Assembly: GCF_023078475.1 (NCBI RefSeq)
Contig: NZ_CP095741.1
Location: 4,434,501-4,498,500, forward strand
Direction of reading: 5' to 3'
DNA length: 64,000 nucleotides
Source of the DNA: Luteibacter aegosomaticola
Lineage (GTDB): Bacteria > Pseudomonadota > Gammaproteobacteria > Xanthomonadales > Rhodanobacteraceae
Shown: positions 19,996 to 28,850 of the stretch, one piece after another
Layout: every line of letters begins with the position of its first letter
How positions within the stretch are numbered: position 1 is the stretch's first letter
Notes under the pieces: generated by a model
Database searches by the model: none
Seen by the model: only the letters and a program-made list of their open reading frames with translations
Told to the model about the DNA's origin: nothing
Translations under genes and position numbers: made by a program

Positions 19996-20588
19996 TGCGC
20001 ATCGTCCTGGCCTCCGGTAACGCCGGCAAAGTGGTGGAGCTGGAGCAGCTGCTCGCCGGCACCGGCGTTGAGCTGGTGCCGCAGACGGCGCTGGGTGTCT
20101 CCGATGCCGACGAAACCGGCCTCACCTTCGTCGAGAACGCACTGATCAAGGCGCGCCACGCCGCGCGCGCGACTGGCCTGCCGGCGCTGGCCGATGATTC
20201 CGGCATCTGCGTCGATGCGCTGGATGGCGCACCGGGTCTTTATGCCGCGCGCTATTCGGGCGTGCATGGCGACAGCGCTGCCAACAACGCGAAGCTGCTG
20301 CGCGAGCTCGCTGGCGTGCCGATGGACAAGCGCGGTGCGTACTTCATCGCCGTGCTCGTGCTGCTGCGCCACGCGGAAGATCCCGCACCGCTCATTGCGG
20401 AAGCCCGCTGGCACGGCACGATCCTGGAAGCTCCGCGTGGTGAAGGTGGCTTCGGGTACGACCCGCTGTTCCTGCCGCACGGCTCCGACCTGGGCGCGGC
20501 CGAGATCGAGCCGGCGCTGAAGAACCGCCTGAGCCACCGCGGCCAGGCGCTGGAGATCCTGAAGGCGCGCTTCGCCGAACTCGCATGA
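19995..20588 (+). CDS. rdgB: non-canonical purine NTP pyrophosphatase RdgB/HAM1
   Basis: 197 residues. RdgB hydrolyses dITP, ITP and XTP to monophosphates, keeping deaminated purines out of DNA. Family motifs are ASGNAGKVVELEQLL at the start, GLTFVENALIKARHAA, ALADDSGICVDALDGAPGLY, GAYFIAVLVLL, GGFGYDPLF and KNRLSHRGQAL. The start overlaps the preceding stop by one base (TGATG) and the end overlaps hemW (ATGA). The rdgB-hemW pairing is conserved in gamma-proteobacteria. Confidence 0.97.
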   Translation: MRIVLASGNAGKVVELEQLLAGTGVELVPQTALGVSDADETGLTFVENALIKARHAARATGLPALADDSGICVDALDGAPGLYAARYSGVHGDSAANNAKLLRELAGVPMDKRGAYFIAVLVLLRHAEDPAPLIAEARWHGTILEAPRGEGGFGYDPLFLPHGSDLGAAEIEPALKNRLSHRGQALEILKARFAELA

Positions 20589-21742
20589 GCATGCTGTCGC
20601 CGCCGCTGTCCCTGTACGTGCACATGCCCTGGTGCGTGCGCAAATGCCCGTACTGCGATTTCAACTCGCATGGCGTGCGCGGCACGCCCGAATACGCGGC
20701 GTACGTGGACACGTTGCTGGCGGACATGGATGCGGAGCTGCGCGACTTTGGCGCCGCCATCGCCGGCCGCCGGATCGAAACGGTGTTCTTCGGCGGCGGC
20801 ACGCCCAGCCTGTTCACGCCCGAACTGATCGGCCGTTTCCTGGAAGGCGCACGCGAACGCCTGCCCTTCGTGGACGGTGCGGAGATCACGCTCGAGACCA
20901 ATCCCGGCACGGTGGAGCACGGCCGGTTCGATGGTTACCTGGCCGCGGGCGTGAATCGCATTTCGTTCGGCGTGCAGAGTTTCGACAACGACAAGCTGCA
21001 CCGGCTCGGCCGCATCCATTCGGCGCATGAAGCCGCCGATGCGGTGAAGCAGGCGCAGGATGCCGGCATCGACAACATCAACATCGACCTGATGTACGCC
21101 CTGCCCCAGCAAGACCTGGCGGGCGCATTGGATGATGTCGATAAGGCCATGGCCCTGCGCCCGACCCACATCTCGCATTACCAGCTCACCCTGGAACCCA
21201 ATACGGCGTTCGCGGCCAACCCGCCACCGTTGCCCGATGACGACGCGGCATGGGCTATCCAGGAGGCCTGCCAGGACCGGCTGGCCGCGGGTGGCTACGG
21301 CCAGTACGAGGTCTCGGCCTATGCCCTGCCCGATCGGCGCTGCGCGCATAACCTGAACTACTGGCGCTTCGGCGATTACCTCGGAATCGGCGCGGGCGCC
21401 CACGGCAAGGTGAGCGGCCCGGAAGGGGTGCGCCGGCGCTGGAAGACCCGCCTGCCCGCTGCCTATCTTTCGGCAGCCGGCGGCCCGGTGCGGATCGGCG
21501 GCGACAACCTCGTGGCGGCGGACGACCTGCCCTTCGAGTACATGCTGAATGCCCTGCGCATCATCGATGGCGTGCCCATGACGGACTTCACCGAGCGCAC
21601 CGGCCTGCCGGCCGAGGCCATCGCCGCCGGATTGGCCGAGTGCCGCCGCAAGGGCTGGATCGACAACGACCCGACCGCCCTGCGCACCACCGCCCTGGGC
21701 CAGCGCTTCCTCAACGACGTCATCGAAGCCTTCATGGCCTGA
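20585..21742 (+). CDS. hemW: radical SAM haem chaperone HemW
   Basis: 385 residues. The radical SAM cysteines sit in MPWCVRKCPYCDFNSH (C17, C21, C24), followed by FFGGGTPSLFTPELI, GVQSFDNDKLHRLGR, NINIDLMYALPQQ and the C-terminal HemW domain. The Cys-x3-Cys-x2-Cys with following Phe is the HemW rather than HemN pattern, so the role is haem binding and delivery rather than coproporphyrinogen oxidation. It is the last gene of the rph operon and is followed by a short hairpin. Confidence 0.95.
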   Translation: MSMLSPPLSLYVHMPWCVRKCPYCDFNSHGVRGTPEYAAYVDTLLADMDAELRDFGAAIAGRRIETVFFGGGTPSLFTPELIGRFLEGARERLPFVDGAEITLETNPGTVEHGRFDGYLAAGVNRISFGVQSFDNDKLHRLGRIHSAHEAADAVKQAQDAGIDNINIDLMYALPQQDLAGALDDVDKAMALRPTHISHYQLTLEPNTAFAANPPPLPDDDAAWAIQEACQDRLAAGGYGQYEVSAYALPDRRCAHNLNYWRFGDYLGIGAGAHGKVSGPEGVRRRWKTRLPAAYLSAAGGPVRIGGDNLVAADDLPFEYMLNALRIIDGVPMTDFTERTGLPAEAIAAGLAECRRKGWIDNDPTALRTTALGQRFLNDVIEAFMA

Positions 21743-21762
21743 GCCGGTCTCGGCTGTGACAG

Positions 21763-21787
21763 AGACCTAGACCATTCGCCTAGGTCT
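21763..21787 (+). terminator. hairpin after hemW, possible terminator
   Basis: AGACCTAG (21763-21770) and CTAGGTCT (21780-21787) are perfect 8-base arms around a 9-base loop, 20 bases after the hemW stop. There is no T tract beyond TTAT, so intrinsic termination would be weak; it may serve another role. Confidence 0.35.
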
Positions 21788-21867
21788 TATGCCCTTCACG
21801 TTCCTGCTGGCGCAGTGCCCGGACGGCCGTCTAAACTTGCGGCCAAGGCCGGGGAGGGGCCGCATCC

Positions 21868-24099
21868 ATGAATCCAGGCACGCCGCCGCTCGGTCGGACG
21901 GGACCGCATCCTGTCGCCCTATCGCCGCGTGCCGAACGCGAGGCGCAGCAGGGTCTGTCCCTGTGCCTCACCTGGCTGGACATGCCCCTGCGCGAAGCCC
22001 TTCGCGATTTCGACCAGCGCATGTTCGCGGTCGCCGAAAGCAGCCGGAACCACCTCGAGCAGCAGGATTGCTTCGAAAGCCGCGGCATCGTCCAACGCGA
22101 GGGCCCGGCGTTCCGTGACCGCTTCGCCAAGCACCTGTCGGAGCGTTTCCGCCACCTCGGCGAGCTCGATGAACACCGCGCCTCGGCCAGTGAGTACGGT
22201 GGCCTCAACCTGAGCCTGGTCGATCCGGAAGAGCAGGAGCAGAGCGACGCCTTGTCGAGCATGGCCGCGCGCGCGGAAGCCCGCAGCGCCAGCAGCCTGT
22301 TCGAACTGGGTTACCGCCTGGCCGTGCTCGCCGGCACGCCGCCCCTGGAGGGCGAAGCATTGCCCGCCGGCCCGCGTGCCCTGACGGCGGCCCTGCAGGC
22401 GGCCATGGGCAACATGCCGCTGGTGCCGGCCCACCGCCTGATCCTGTTCCAGGCAGTGGATAGCCGGGTGCTGGGCCACAGCGAAGCCTTCTACGGCGCG
22501 CTCAACGAGCATTACCGCACCCGCGGCATCCTGCCCGGGTTCCGCGTGTACCCAAACGTGCGCGTCAGCAGTGCCCCGACCGGTGACCGCCGTGCCCGCG
22601 CGGGCGAGCCGGGCGCCAGTGAAGCGGGCAACGCGACGGGCGGCGGCGGTACGGGTACCGGCGCCGGTGGCGCGGCGCCCGAGGGCAATATCGGTGTGCT
22701 GGAAAGCCTGCGCCAGTTGCTGTCGCAGCGCGCGCAGACCGGCCGTGGCGCGGGCTTCGCACCGGGCCGCCTGGCTTCGGATGACGAATTGCAGACGGCG
22801 CTGCTGGCCCTTCAGGGCCACGTGAGCGACGTGACCGACGCCGCGCAGCGCGAGATCCGCAGCGCCGGCGCGCTGCGGGATGAATTGCTTACCCAGCTCA
22901 ACCGTGGACGCCCCTCGGGCTCGCCGCAGGCCGAGCTCACCCTCGAGCAGGGCGATACGGTCGAACTCACCGCCATGCTGTTCCAGAACCTGGGCCAGCA
23001 GATGGGTGCGGCCAGTGCCGGCCGGCGCGTGCTCGGCGGCCTGCAGTGGCCGATGCTGCGCGCCGCGGTCAACGACCGTGGCTTCTTCGACCAGCCGGAA
23101 CACCCGGCTCGGCAGCTGCTGAATACGGTGAGCGAAGCCGCGCACCATTGGCTCGATCCCGCCGAAGGCGAACCGGATAATGCGCTGCTCGATCGGCTGG
23201 AACGGCTGGTGGTCGATGCGAGCGCGGCGCAGGTGATCGACCCGGCCTGGCGTGCCGATATCGAAACGCAGATCGCGCAGCTTTCGCGCAAGGCGCATGT
23301 GGCCGAGCGTCGCCAGATCGAAGCGATGGAAGGCCGCGACCGGCTGGAGCGCGCTCGCCAGCGTGCGGCCGAGGTGATGGGTGAACGCATGGGCGCCGGC
23401 AGCGCGCCGCGCGGCGTGCTGCGGATCCTGCTGGAACGCACCTGGGCCGATGTGCTCGCGCTGCATATCCTGCGTGGCGGCGAGACCGGCGAGGCGTACC
23501 TGCATTGCCTCGGCGTCACCGACCAGTTGCTGGGCCGCCGTCCGGTGGCCGATAAGCTGAAGCTGCGCCAGGAAGTGGAGCGCGGTCTGGAACACCTGGG
23601 CATGCATCCCTCGGAGGCCGCGCAGGTTGCCGCAGGCCTGTTCGAACCCGCGCAGGAACGGCAGAACGACGAAACGCCCACCGCGACCGACGTGGCGATG
23701 CGCCTGAAGCAACGGCCGCGGCTGGGCGAAGGCACCGCGCACGGCGAGCCGGTCGCCCCGGTGGAACCGACGCCGCTGGATGCCGCCGCCCGCGCGATCT
23801 ACGACGGTTTCGCGAGCCTGCGCTTTGGCACATGGTTCGAGTTCGTCCAGCCCGATGGCGAGGTCGTGCGACGCAAGCTCGCGTGGTTCTCGCCAGGCAC
23901 GGGACGCTGCCTCTTCGTGAACCAGCGCGGCACGCGCAGCGACGACATGGACCTGACCCGCCTGGCAAGGCTGGTTTCGACGGGCGAAGTGCGCGAATGG
24001 CGCGAAGAACGCGTCCCGCTGATCGACCGCGCTTGGCAGGCCGTCGCACGCGCGTTGCGCCGCGAGCGCTTGAGTGAACGCATGGCAGGCCACGCATGA
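21868..24099 (+). CDS. DUF1631 family protein
   Basis: 743 residues, soluble and helix-rich, recognised from the DUF1631 pattern (QLLNTVSEAAHHWLDP, QRAAEVMGERM, RILLERTWADVLALHILRGG). A Gly/Thr-rich linker lies near residue 255. The last about 110 residues (LRFGTWFEFVQPDGEVVRRK, LAWFSPGTGRCLFVNQRG) look like a small beta-barrel domain. The biochemical role is not established. Some databases call such proteins thymidine phosphorylase, for which I see no support. The start has a strong GGGGAGGGG site. The stop overlaps the PilZ gene (ATGA), which hints at a c-di-GMP-linked function. Confidence 0.85.
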   Translation: MNPGTPPLGRTGPHPVALSPRAEREAQQGLSLCLTWLDMPLREALRDFDQRMFAVAESSRNHLEQQDCFESRGIVQREGPAFRDRFAKHLSERFRHLGELDEHRASASEYGGLNLSLVDPEEQEQSDALSSMAARAEARSASSLFELGYRLAVLAGTPPLEGEALPAGPRALTAALQAAMGNMPLVPAHRLILFQAVDSRVLGHSEAFYGALNEHYRTRGILPGFRVYPNVRVSSAPTGDRRARAGEPGASEAGNATGGGGTGTGAGGAAPEGNIGVLESLRQLLSQRAQTGRGAGFAPGRLASDDELQTALLALQGHVSDVTDAAQREIRSAGALRDELLTQLNRGRPSGSPQAELTLEQGDTVELTAMLFQNLGQQMGAASAGRRVLGGLQWPMLRAAVNDRGFFDQPEHPARQLLNTVSEAAHHWLDPAEGEPDNALLDRLERLVVDASAAQVIDPAWRADIETQIAQLSRKAHVAERRQIEAMEGRDRLERARQRAAEVMGERMGAGSAPRGVLRILLERTWADVLALHILRGGETGEAYLHCLGVTDQLLGRRPVADKLKLRQEVERGLEHLGMHPSEAAQVAAGLFEPAQERQNDETPTATDVAMRLKQRPRLGEGTAHGEPVAPVEPTPLDAAARAIYDGFASLRFGTWFEFVQPDGEVVRRKLAWFSPGTGRCLFVNQRGTRSDDMDLTRLARLVSTGEVREWREERVPLIDRAWQAVARALRRERLSERMAGHA

Positions 24100-24443
24100 A
24101 GAACGAATTCGAACAACGCCGCGCGCCACGCAAGCGCGCCGCCTCGCCCATGCCGGTGGTCGATGTCATGAACGACGTCGTGATGGGCCAGCTGGGCAAC
24201 CTTTCCGCGACCGGCATGATGTTGCTCGGCACGCGCGCGCCGCGCACCGGGGCCGTGCATCAGGTGACCTTCCAGCTGCCCGACGCGCAACACCGCGAGC
24301 ACCCGGTGGTCATCGGCATCCAGGAGCAATGGCACGAACCGGCCGCCTCCGCGGGCCAGTTCTGGTCCGGCTACCGGATCATTTCCGCTAGCGAGGATGA
24401 CGTGCGCGCCATCGATGAATGGATCGGGCCACCCGCCGACTGA
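24096..24443 (+). CDS. PilZ-domain c-di-GMP receptor
   Basis: 115 residues, a stand-alone PilZ domain. The c-di-GMP-binding elements are present: the arginine cluster EQRRAPRKRA (residues 5-14, RxxxR) and the GNLSATG loop ([D/N]-x-S-x-x-G). The rest fits a beta-barrel ending in GYRIISASEDDVRAIDEW. It probably senses c-di-GMP and acts by protein contact, perhaps with the DUF1631 protein whose gene overlaps it by four bases. Confidence 0.9.
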   Translation: MKNEFEQRRAPRKRAASPMPVVDVMNDVVMGQLGNLSATGMMLLGTRAPRTGAVHQVTFQLPDAQHREHPVVIGIQEQWHEPAASAGQFWSGYRIISASEDDVRAIDEWIGPPAD

Positions 24444-24500
24444 ACGGCGGCCATCGCGGACGCTTTACCCCAGGGGCCGCGAAGGGCCACCATCGCCACG

Positions 24501-25109
24501 ATGAGCACGCCCACCACCCTCCTTGTCGATACCGAACTCGAGCGCGACGATGCCGCCGCTGCCGCGACCGCGCTGTACCTGAAGCTGGCCGGCGACGGCA
24601 CGATCTCACCGTTGCCGAGCGCCGGCCTCGAGCCTGTGTTTGACGTGCTCGACCCACGCCTGATCGAAGAAACCGGCATCACCGCCATCGGCTTGCATGC
24701 CAGTGGCCACCGCTGGCGTCTCGAAGGCCAGGCGGCGGAGATGATCGACGGCGGCCGGGAGAACGGCATCTTCTGCCGCTACGACGGCAGCTTCACCATC
24801 CGCTGCCCGGAGTGCCTTGCCCCACTTTCACCCGGCGACGAGGGCAGCGATGCGCTCGAGGAAGCCCTGTCGTTGTGGGCCGATGCCTCGGATTCCGCGT
24901 TCGTCGCCTGCCCGAACTGCGCCGCCTGGACGCCGCTCACCACCTGGCGCTCCCCCGAGCACGACTTCGCCGTGGGGCACTTCGCCATCAGCCTGCACGG
25001 CGTGCACCTGCGCGCCTTCACCGACCCCGGCAACCACGCCGCGATGGCCCTCCGCCAGCGCCTCGGTGACCTGGCCAGCGACTTCACGGTGGTCTACTCC
25101 TCCACCTGA
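24501..25109 (+). CDS. conserved hypothetical protein with two CxxC pairs
   Basis: 202 residues, acidic and soluble. Two cysteine pairs, RCPECLAPL (about residue 101) and ACPNCAAWT (about residue 137), about 35 residues apart, could form one zinc ribbon. The C-terminal part (FAISLHGVHLRAFTDPGNHA) is not a motif I recognise. There is no membrane segment. It follows the PilZ gene by 57 bases on the same strand, and a REPIN separates it from pepQ. The function is unknown. Confidence 0.75.
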   Translation: MSTPTTLLVDTELERDDAAAAATALYLKLAGDGTISPLPSAGLEPVFDVLDPRLIEETGITAIGLHASGHRWRLEGQAAEMIDGGRENGIFCRYDGSFTIRCPECLAPLSPGDEGSDALEEALSLWADASDSAFVACPNCAAWTPLTTWRSPEHDFAVGHFAISLHGVHLRAFTDPGNHAAMALRQRLGDLASDFTVVYSST

Positions 25110-25142
25110 CCGGCTGTCGATTCCCGCCCCGCCGCCTAAACC

Positions 25143-25237
25143 GTAGGAGCCCACCCTGTGGGCGACGCCTTTCGTACAGCCGCCACAGGGTCTGCAGCTC
25201 TTCCGCGAAAGATGTCGCCCACAGGGTGGGCTCCTAC
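25143..25237. repeat. REPIN, family A (95-base palindrome)
   Basis: Imperfect palindrome with terminal arms GTAGGAGCCCACCCTGTGGG and its complement, around a core with TCTGCAGCTCTTCCGCG. It sits between the zinc-ribbon gene and pepQ. Two decayed right-hand half copies follow at about 25246-25291. Confidence 0.95.
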
Positions 25238-25349
25238 GGCATAGCTGTCGCGCACAGGGTGAGCAAGGATGTCGCCCGCAGGGTTGGCTCAGGCGGCCTG
25301 GAGGCGCACCATTAGGGATTGCCCCACCCCTCGTCCCCGGAGATCCCTG

Positions 25350-26675
25350 ATGAACGACGCGCTGGCTGCGCTTTATCCGCAGCACCTCGCCACCTTGCGT
25401 GAACGCACCGATGTCGCCCTGGCGCGCGGCGGCTTCGACCATCTGGTGGTCCCGGCCGGCCGCCCCATCACCAAGTTCATGGACGACCTGGACTACCCGT
25501 TCACGGTGAACCCGCATTTCAAGCACTGGCTGCCGCTGGTCGATGCCCCGGGCAGCTGGCTGGTTTACACCCCCGGCAACAAGCCGAAGCTGGTCTTCCT
25601 GCAGCCGCACGATTACTGGCACGTGGTGCCCGAGGCCCCCACCGGTTACTGGGTGGACCACTTCGATATCGTCACCGTGCGCAAGCCCGCCGATGCGCTG
25701 GCCGAGCTGCCGGCCATGCTCTCGCGCTGCGCCGTCATCGGTGACCAGTATTGCGGCGTGAACGATGTGCAGCCGAACAATCCGTCGGCCGTGCTCGATT
25801 ACCTGCACTACCACCGCGCGTACAAGACGCCGTACGAACTGGAACTGATGCGTGAAGCCAGCCGCCGCGGCGTGCGCGGCCACCGCGCCGCCGAGAAGGC
25901 CTTCCGCGAAGGCGCCAGCGAACTGGGTATCCACCAGGCCTACCTTGCCGCCGTCGGCCAGACCGATGCGGAACTGCCGTACGCGAGCATCGTGTGCCTC
26001 AACGAGCACGCGGCGATCCTGCATTACACGCACTTCGGCCGCGTACCGCCGGCGGAAAGCCGTTCGTTCCTGATCGATGCCGGCGCCAGCGCATCGGGCT
26101 ACGCCAGCGATATCACCCGTACCTACGCGGGCAAGAACGCCGGTGAATTCCAGGCGCTCATCGATTCGATGGATGCCGCGGAGCGTTCGTTCGTAGCAAA
26201 GGTGCGTGCCGGCCAGAACTATCCGGAACTGCACGTGCACGCCCACCACGCGATCGCCGCTGTGTTGCGCGAACACGATTTCATCCGCATGAGCCCGGAA
26301 AGCGCTGTGGAATCCGGCGTGTCGTCGGCGTTCTTCCCGCACGGCCTCGGCCATGGCATCGGCATGCAGGTGCACGACGTGGCCGGTTTCCACGCCTCGG
26401 ATGCCGGCGGCACCATCGCCAAGCCGGAAGGCCACCCGTACCTGCGCCTGACCCGCAACCTCGAAGCGGGCATGGTCGTCACGATCGAGCCGGGCCTGTA
26501 CTTCATCGACATGCTGCTGGCCGAGCTGAAGGACAAGCCGGTCGCGAGCGACATCAACTGGGCCAAGGTGGACGCGTTCCGCAAGTACGGCGGCATCCGC
26601 ATCGAAGACGACGTGGTCTGCACCACCGGCGAGCCGGAGAACATGACGCGCGACGCGTTCGCGGCATTGTCGTAA
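25350..26675 (+). CDS. pepQ: Xaa-Pro dipeptidase PepQ
   Basis: 441 residues (E. coli 443). An M24B metallopeptidase of the pita-bread fold that cleaves X-Pro dipeptides. Metal ligands are in LIDAGASASGYASDITRTY (two Asp, near residues 243 and 254), HGLGHGIGMQVHD (His), EPGLYF (Glu) and GGIRIEDD (Glu). The start ATG at 25350 has a GGAG site; an in-frame extension upstream reads through the REP remnants and is unlikely. Flanked by REPINs on both sides. The pathway is recycling of proline-containing peptides in the cytoplasm. Confidence 0.95.
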   Translation: MNDALAALYPQHLATLRERTDVALARGGFDHLVVPAGRPITKFMDDLDYPFTVNPHFKHWLPLVDAPGSWLVYTPGNKPKLVFLQPHDYWHVVPEAPTGYWVDHFDIVTVRKPADALAELPAMLSRCAVIGDQYCGVNDVQPNNPSAVLDYLHYHRAYKTPYELELMREASRRGVRGHRAAEKAFREGASELGIHQAYLAAVGQTDAELPYASIVCLNEHAAILHYTHFGRVPPAESRSFLIDAGASASGYASDITRTYAGKNAGEFQALIDSMDAAERSFVAKVRAGQNYPELHVHAHHAIAAVLREHDFIRMSPESAVESGVSSAFFPHGLGHGIGMQVHDVAGFHASDAGGTIAKPEGHPYLRLTRNLEAGMVVTIEPGLYFIDMLLAELKDKPVASDINWAKVDAFRKYGGIRIEDDVVCTTGEPENMTRDAFAALS

Positions 26676-26688
26676 CCGCACCCCCCGT

Positions 26689-26783
26689 GTAGGAGCCCAC
26701 CCTGTGGGCGACGCCTTTCGTACAGCCGCCACAGGGTCTGTGGCGTTTTCGCGAAAGATGTCGCCCACAGGGTGGGCTCCTAC
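26689..26783. repeat. REPIN, family A
   Basis: 95-base copy starting 13 bases after the pepQ stop. Its core reads TCTGTGGCGTTTTCGCG, the second core subtype, shared with the copy at 41909. Confidence 0.95.
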
Positions 26784-27050
26784 GTTTCAGGCATAAGCGG
26801 CGATCGCGCCTAGCGGCGTATCGCCGCATGCCGCAAAGGCACCTGCCACCGCCACCACCGTTCCACGCAAGACGCCGACCCGGTCCTGGCGCACTTTACC
26901 CATGGAAAACCTGGCGTATGCTCGGGGCCAGGGGAAGAAGTCGAAGGGTACGCGGTCGAGGCGCTGCGACAATCGGCCATCGATCGCACACGAACGCGCG
27001 GGCATAAGCTTCCCGCAGATGTTCCAAAGGCCATCGCTGGAGTCGCACCC
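26784..27050. other. upstream region of the cyd operon
   Basis: 267 bases without a convincing gene. It holds an inverted repeat GCGGCGAT (26797-26804) / ATCGCCGC (26820-26827) just after the REPIN. I saw no clear FNR/ANR box (TTGAT-N4-ATCAA). The promoter of cydPABX should lie here. Confidence 0.4.
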
Positions 27051-27269
27051 ATGGATGTCGACGTTCCCAAAAGGCGCCCACGCTGGCGCGATAAGCCACT
27101 ACCGAGGCTTGCCCTCGAACTGGCCTTCATCGTCGTCGCCAAGCTCGCCGTGCTGATGCTCATCTGGTATGTCGCCATCCGCCCCCTCCCGCGCGCGGAT
27201 GTCTCGCCCGCCGGTGTGAGCCGGGCGCTCGCCCCCGCTTCCGCATCCACCCAGGAAACCAAGCCATGA
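27051..27269 (+). CDS. cydP: cytochrome bd oxidase small subunit CydP
   Basis: 72 residues with one membrane helix (LALELAFIVVAKLAVLMLIWY) preceded by a basic stretch (PKRRPRWRDKPLPR), the layout of the putative small oxidase subunit CydP found upstream of cydA in xanthomonads and relatives. The ATG at 27051 has a GGAG site. The stop overlaps the cydA ATG (ATGA), so synthesis is coupled to subunit I. Confidence 0.82.
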   Translation: MDVDVPKRRPRWRDKPLPRLALELAFIVVAKLAVLMLIWYVAIRPLPRADVSPAGVSRALAPASASTQETKP

Positions 27270-28837
27270 TCGTCGACCCCGAAGTCGTCGGCCTGTCGCG
27301 CATGCAATTCGCCCTGACGGCGCTGTATCACTTCCTGTTTGTACCGCTCACGCTAGGCCTCGCCTTCATGCTCGCCATCATGGAGAGCGTGTACGTGATG
27401 ACCCGGCGTGAAATCTGGAAACGCATGACCCAGTTCTGGGGCGTGCTGTTCGGGATCAACTTCGCCATGGGCGTCGCCACTGGCGTCACCATGGAATTCC
27501 AGTTCGGCACGAACTGGGCCTACTACTCGCACTACGTGGGCGATATCTTCGGCGCCCCGCTCGCGATCGAAGGCATGATGGCCTTCTTCCTGGAATCCAC
27601 GCTTGTCGGCGTGTTCTTCTTCGGCTGGGAGCGCACCTCGCCACTGAAGCACCTGATCGCCACATGGTTCATGGCTTTCGCCACCTCGCTCTCGGCGCTA
27701 TGGATCCTGATCGCGAATGCCTGGATGCAGAATCCGGTCGGCGCCGCGTTCAACGCAGAGACGATGCGCATGGAGGTGACGAAGTTCAGTGATGTCATCT
27801 TCAACCCCGTGGCCCAGGCGAAATTCGTGCACACGGTAAGCGCCGGCTACACGATGGGCTCGATGTTCGTGCTTTCCATCAGCGCGTGGTACCTGCTGCG
27901 CGGCCGCAACGTGGATTTCGCGAAACGCTCCATGACGGTGGCCGCGAGCTTCGGCCTCGCCGCGTCACTGTCCGTCGTCGTGCTCGGTGATGAATCGGGC
28001 TACACCATCTCCGAGAACCAGAAGATGAAGATGGCCGCGATCGAGGCCATGTGGGAAACCGAACCGGCACCAGCGTCGTTCACGCTGTTCGGCTTCCCGG
28101 ACGTGGCGAAACGCGAAACCCATGCCGCTATCCGCGTGCCGTGGGTCATGGGCCTGATCGGCACGCGCTCCATCGATGAGCCGATCCAGGGCATCGACTC
28201 GCTGCTGGACGATGCGCGCGTGCGCATCGCCGATGGCATCAAGGCCTACGACGCGATGCTGGTGCTCCGCGAGAACAAGAACGATGCGCAAGCCCGGACG
28301 ATCCTGGCGGCGCACGATAAGGATATGGGATACGCGCTGCTGCTGAAACGCTTCATGGATGATCCACGCAAGGCCACGCCTGCGGATATCGAGCGCGCGG
28401 CCGAGAGCACGATTCCCAACGTGCCCGTGCTGTTCTGGTCGTTCCGCCTGATGGTGGCGTGTGGCTTCTGGTTCATCGGCCTGTTCGCTTATGCGTTCTG
28501 GCGCGCCAGCAAGCGCCGGCTTGAAGGCAAGCGGTTCCTTCGCGTGGCGCTGTGGAGCATGCCGCTGCCGTGGGTGGCCGCGGAACTGGGCTGGATCGTG
28601 GCCGAGTACGGCCGCCAGCCATGGGCGATCGAAGGTGTCTTGCCCACGGCACTGGGCGCTTCGTCGCTCACACCCAGCCAGGTCTGGATCTCACTCGGCG
28701 GCTTCGTGCTGTTCTACACCACGCTGGCCGTGATCGATGGCTACCTGATGGTGAAGTTCGCCCGGAAGGGTCCGGATGGCCTGGGCATGTGGCCGCCCTC
28801 GCCCGAGCCCTTGCCCACTACCGCCCAGACGGCCTGA
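27266..28837 (+). CDS. cydA: cytochrome bd ubiquinol oxidase subunit I
   Basis: 523 residues. The haem-bearing subunit of the quinol oxidase that reduces O2 to water with high affinity. Seen: the N-terminal ALYHFLFVPLTLG with the haem b595 His (H22), KFVHTVSAGY (haem b558 His), FWSFRLMVACGFW (haem b558 Met) and GWIVAEYGRQPW. The quinol loop between GYTISENQKMKMAAIEAMW and PVLFWSF is long, as in the E. coli-type (long Q-loop) enzymes. Between cydP (four-base overlap) and cydB. Confidence 0.97.
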   Translation: MIVDPEVVGLSRMQFALTALYHFLFVPLTLGLAFMLAIMESVYVMTRREIWKRMTQFWGVLFGINFAMGVATGVTMEFQFGTNWAYYSHYVGDIFGAPLAIEGMMAFFLESTLVGVFFFGWERTSPLKHLIATWFMAFATSLSALWILIANAWMQNPVGAAFNAETMRMEVTKFSDVIFNPVAQAKFVHTVSAGYTMGSMFVLSISAWYLLRGRNVDFAKRSMTVAASFGLAASLSVVVLGDESGYTISENQKMKMAAIEAMWETEPAPASFTLFGFPDVAKRETHAAIRVPWVMGLIGTRSIDEPIQGIDSLLDDARVRIADGIKAYDAMLVLRENKNDAQARTILAAHDKDMGYALLLKRFMDDPRKATPADIERAAESTIPNVPVLFWSFRLMVACGFWFIGLFAYAFWRASKRRLEGKRFLRVALWSMPLPWVAAELGWIVAEYGRQPWAIEGVLPTALGASSLTPSQVWISLGGFVLFYTTLAVIDGYLMVKFARKGPDGLGMWPPSPEPLPTTAQTA

Positions 28838-28850
28838 AGGAGCACGCGCC

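Noticed and set aside
21919..24129. A 736-codon minus-strand open frame opposite the DUF1631 gene
   Set aside because: Same kind of antisense shadow; no motif, and the plus strand has a strong ribosome site and a family match.
24828..26768. A 646-codon minus-strand frame opposite pepQ
   Set aside because: It runs through REPIN sequence and has no motif, while the plus strand is a complete PepQ.
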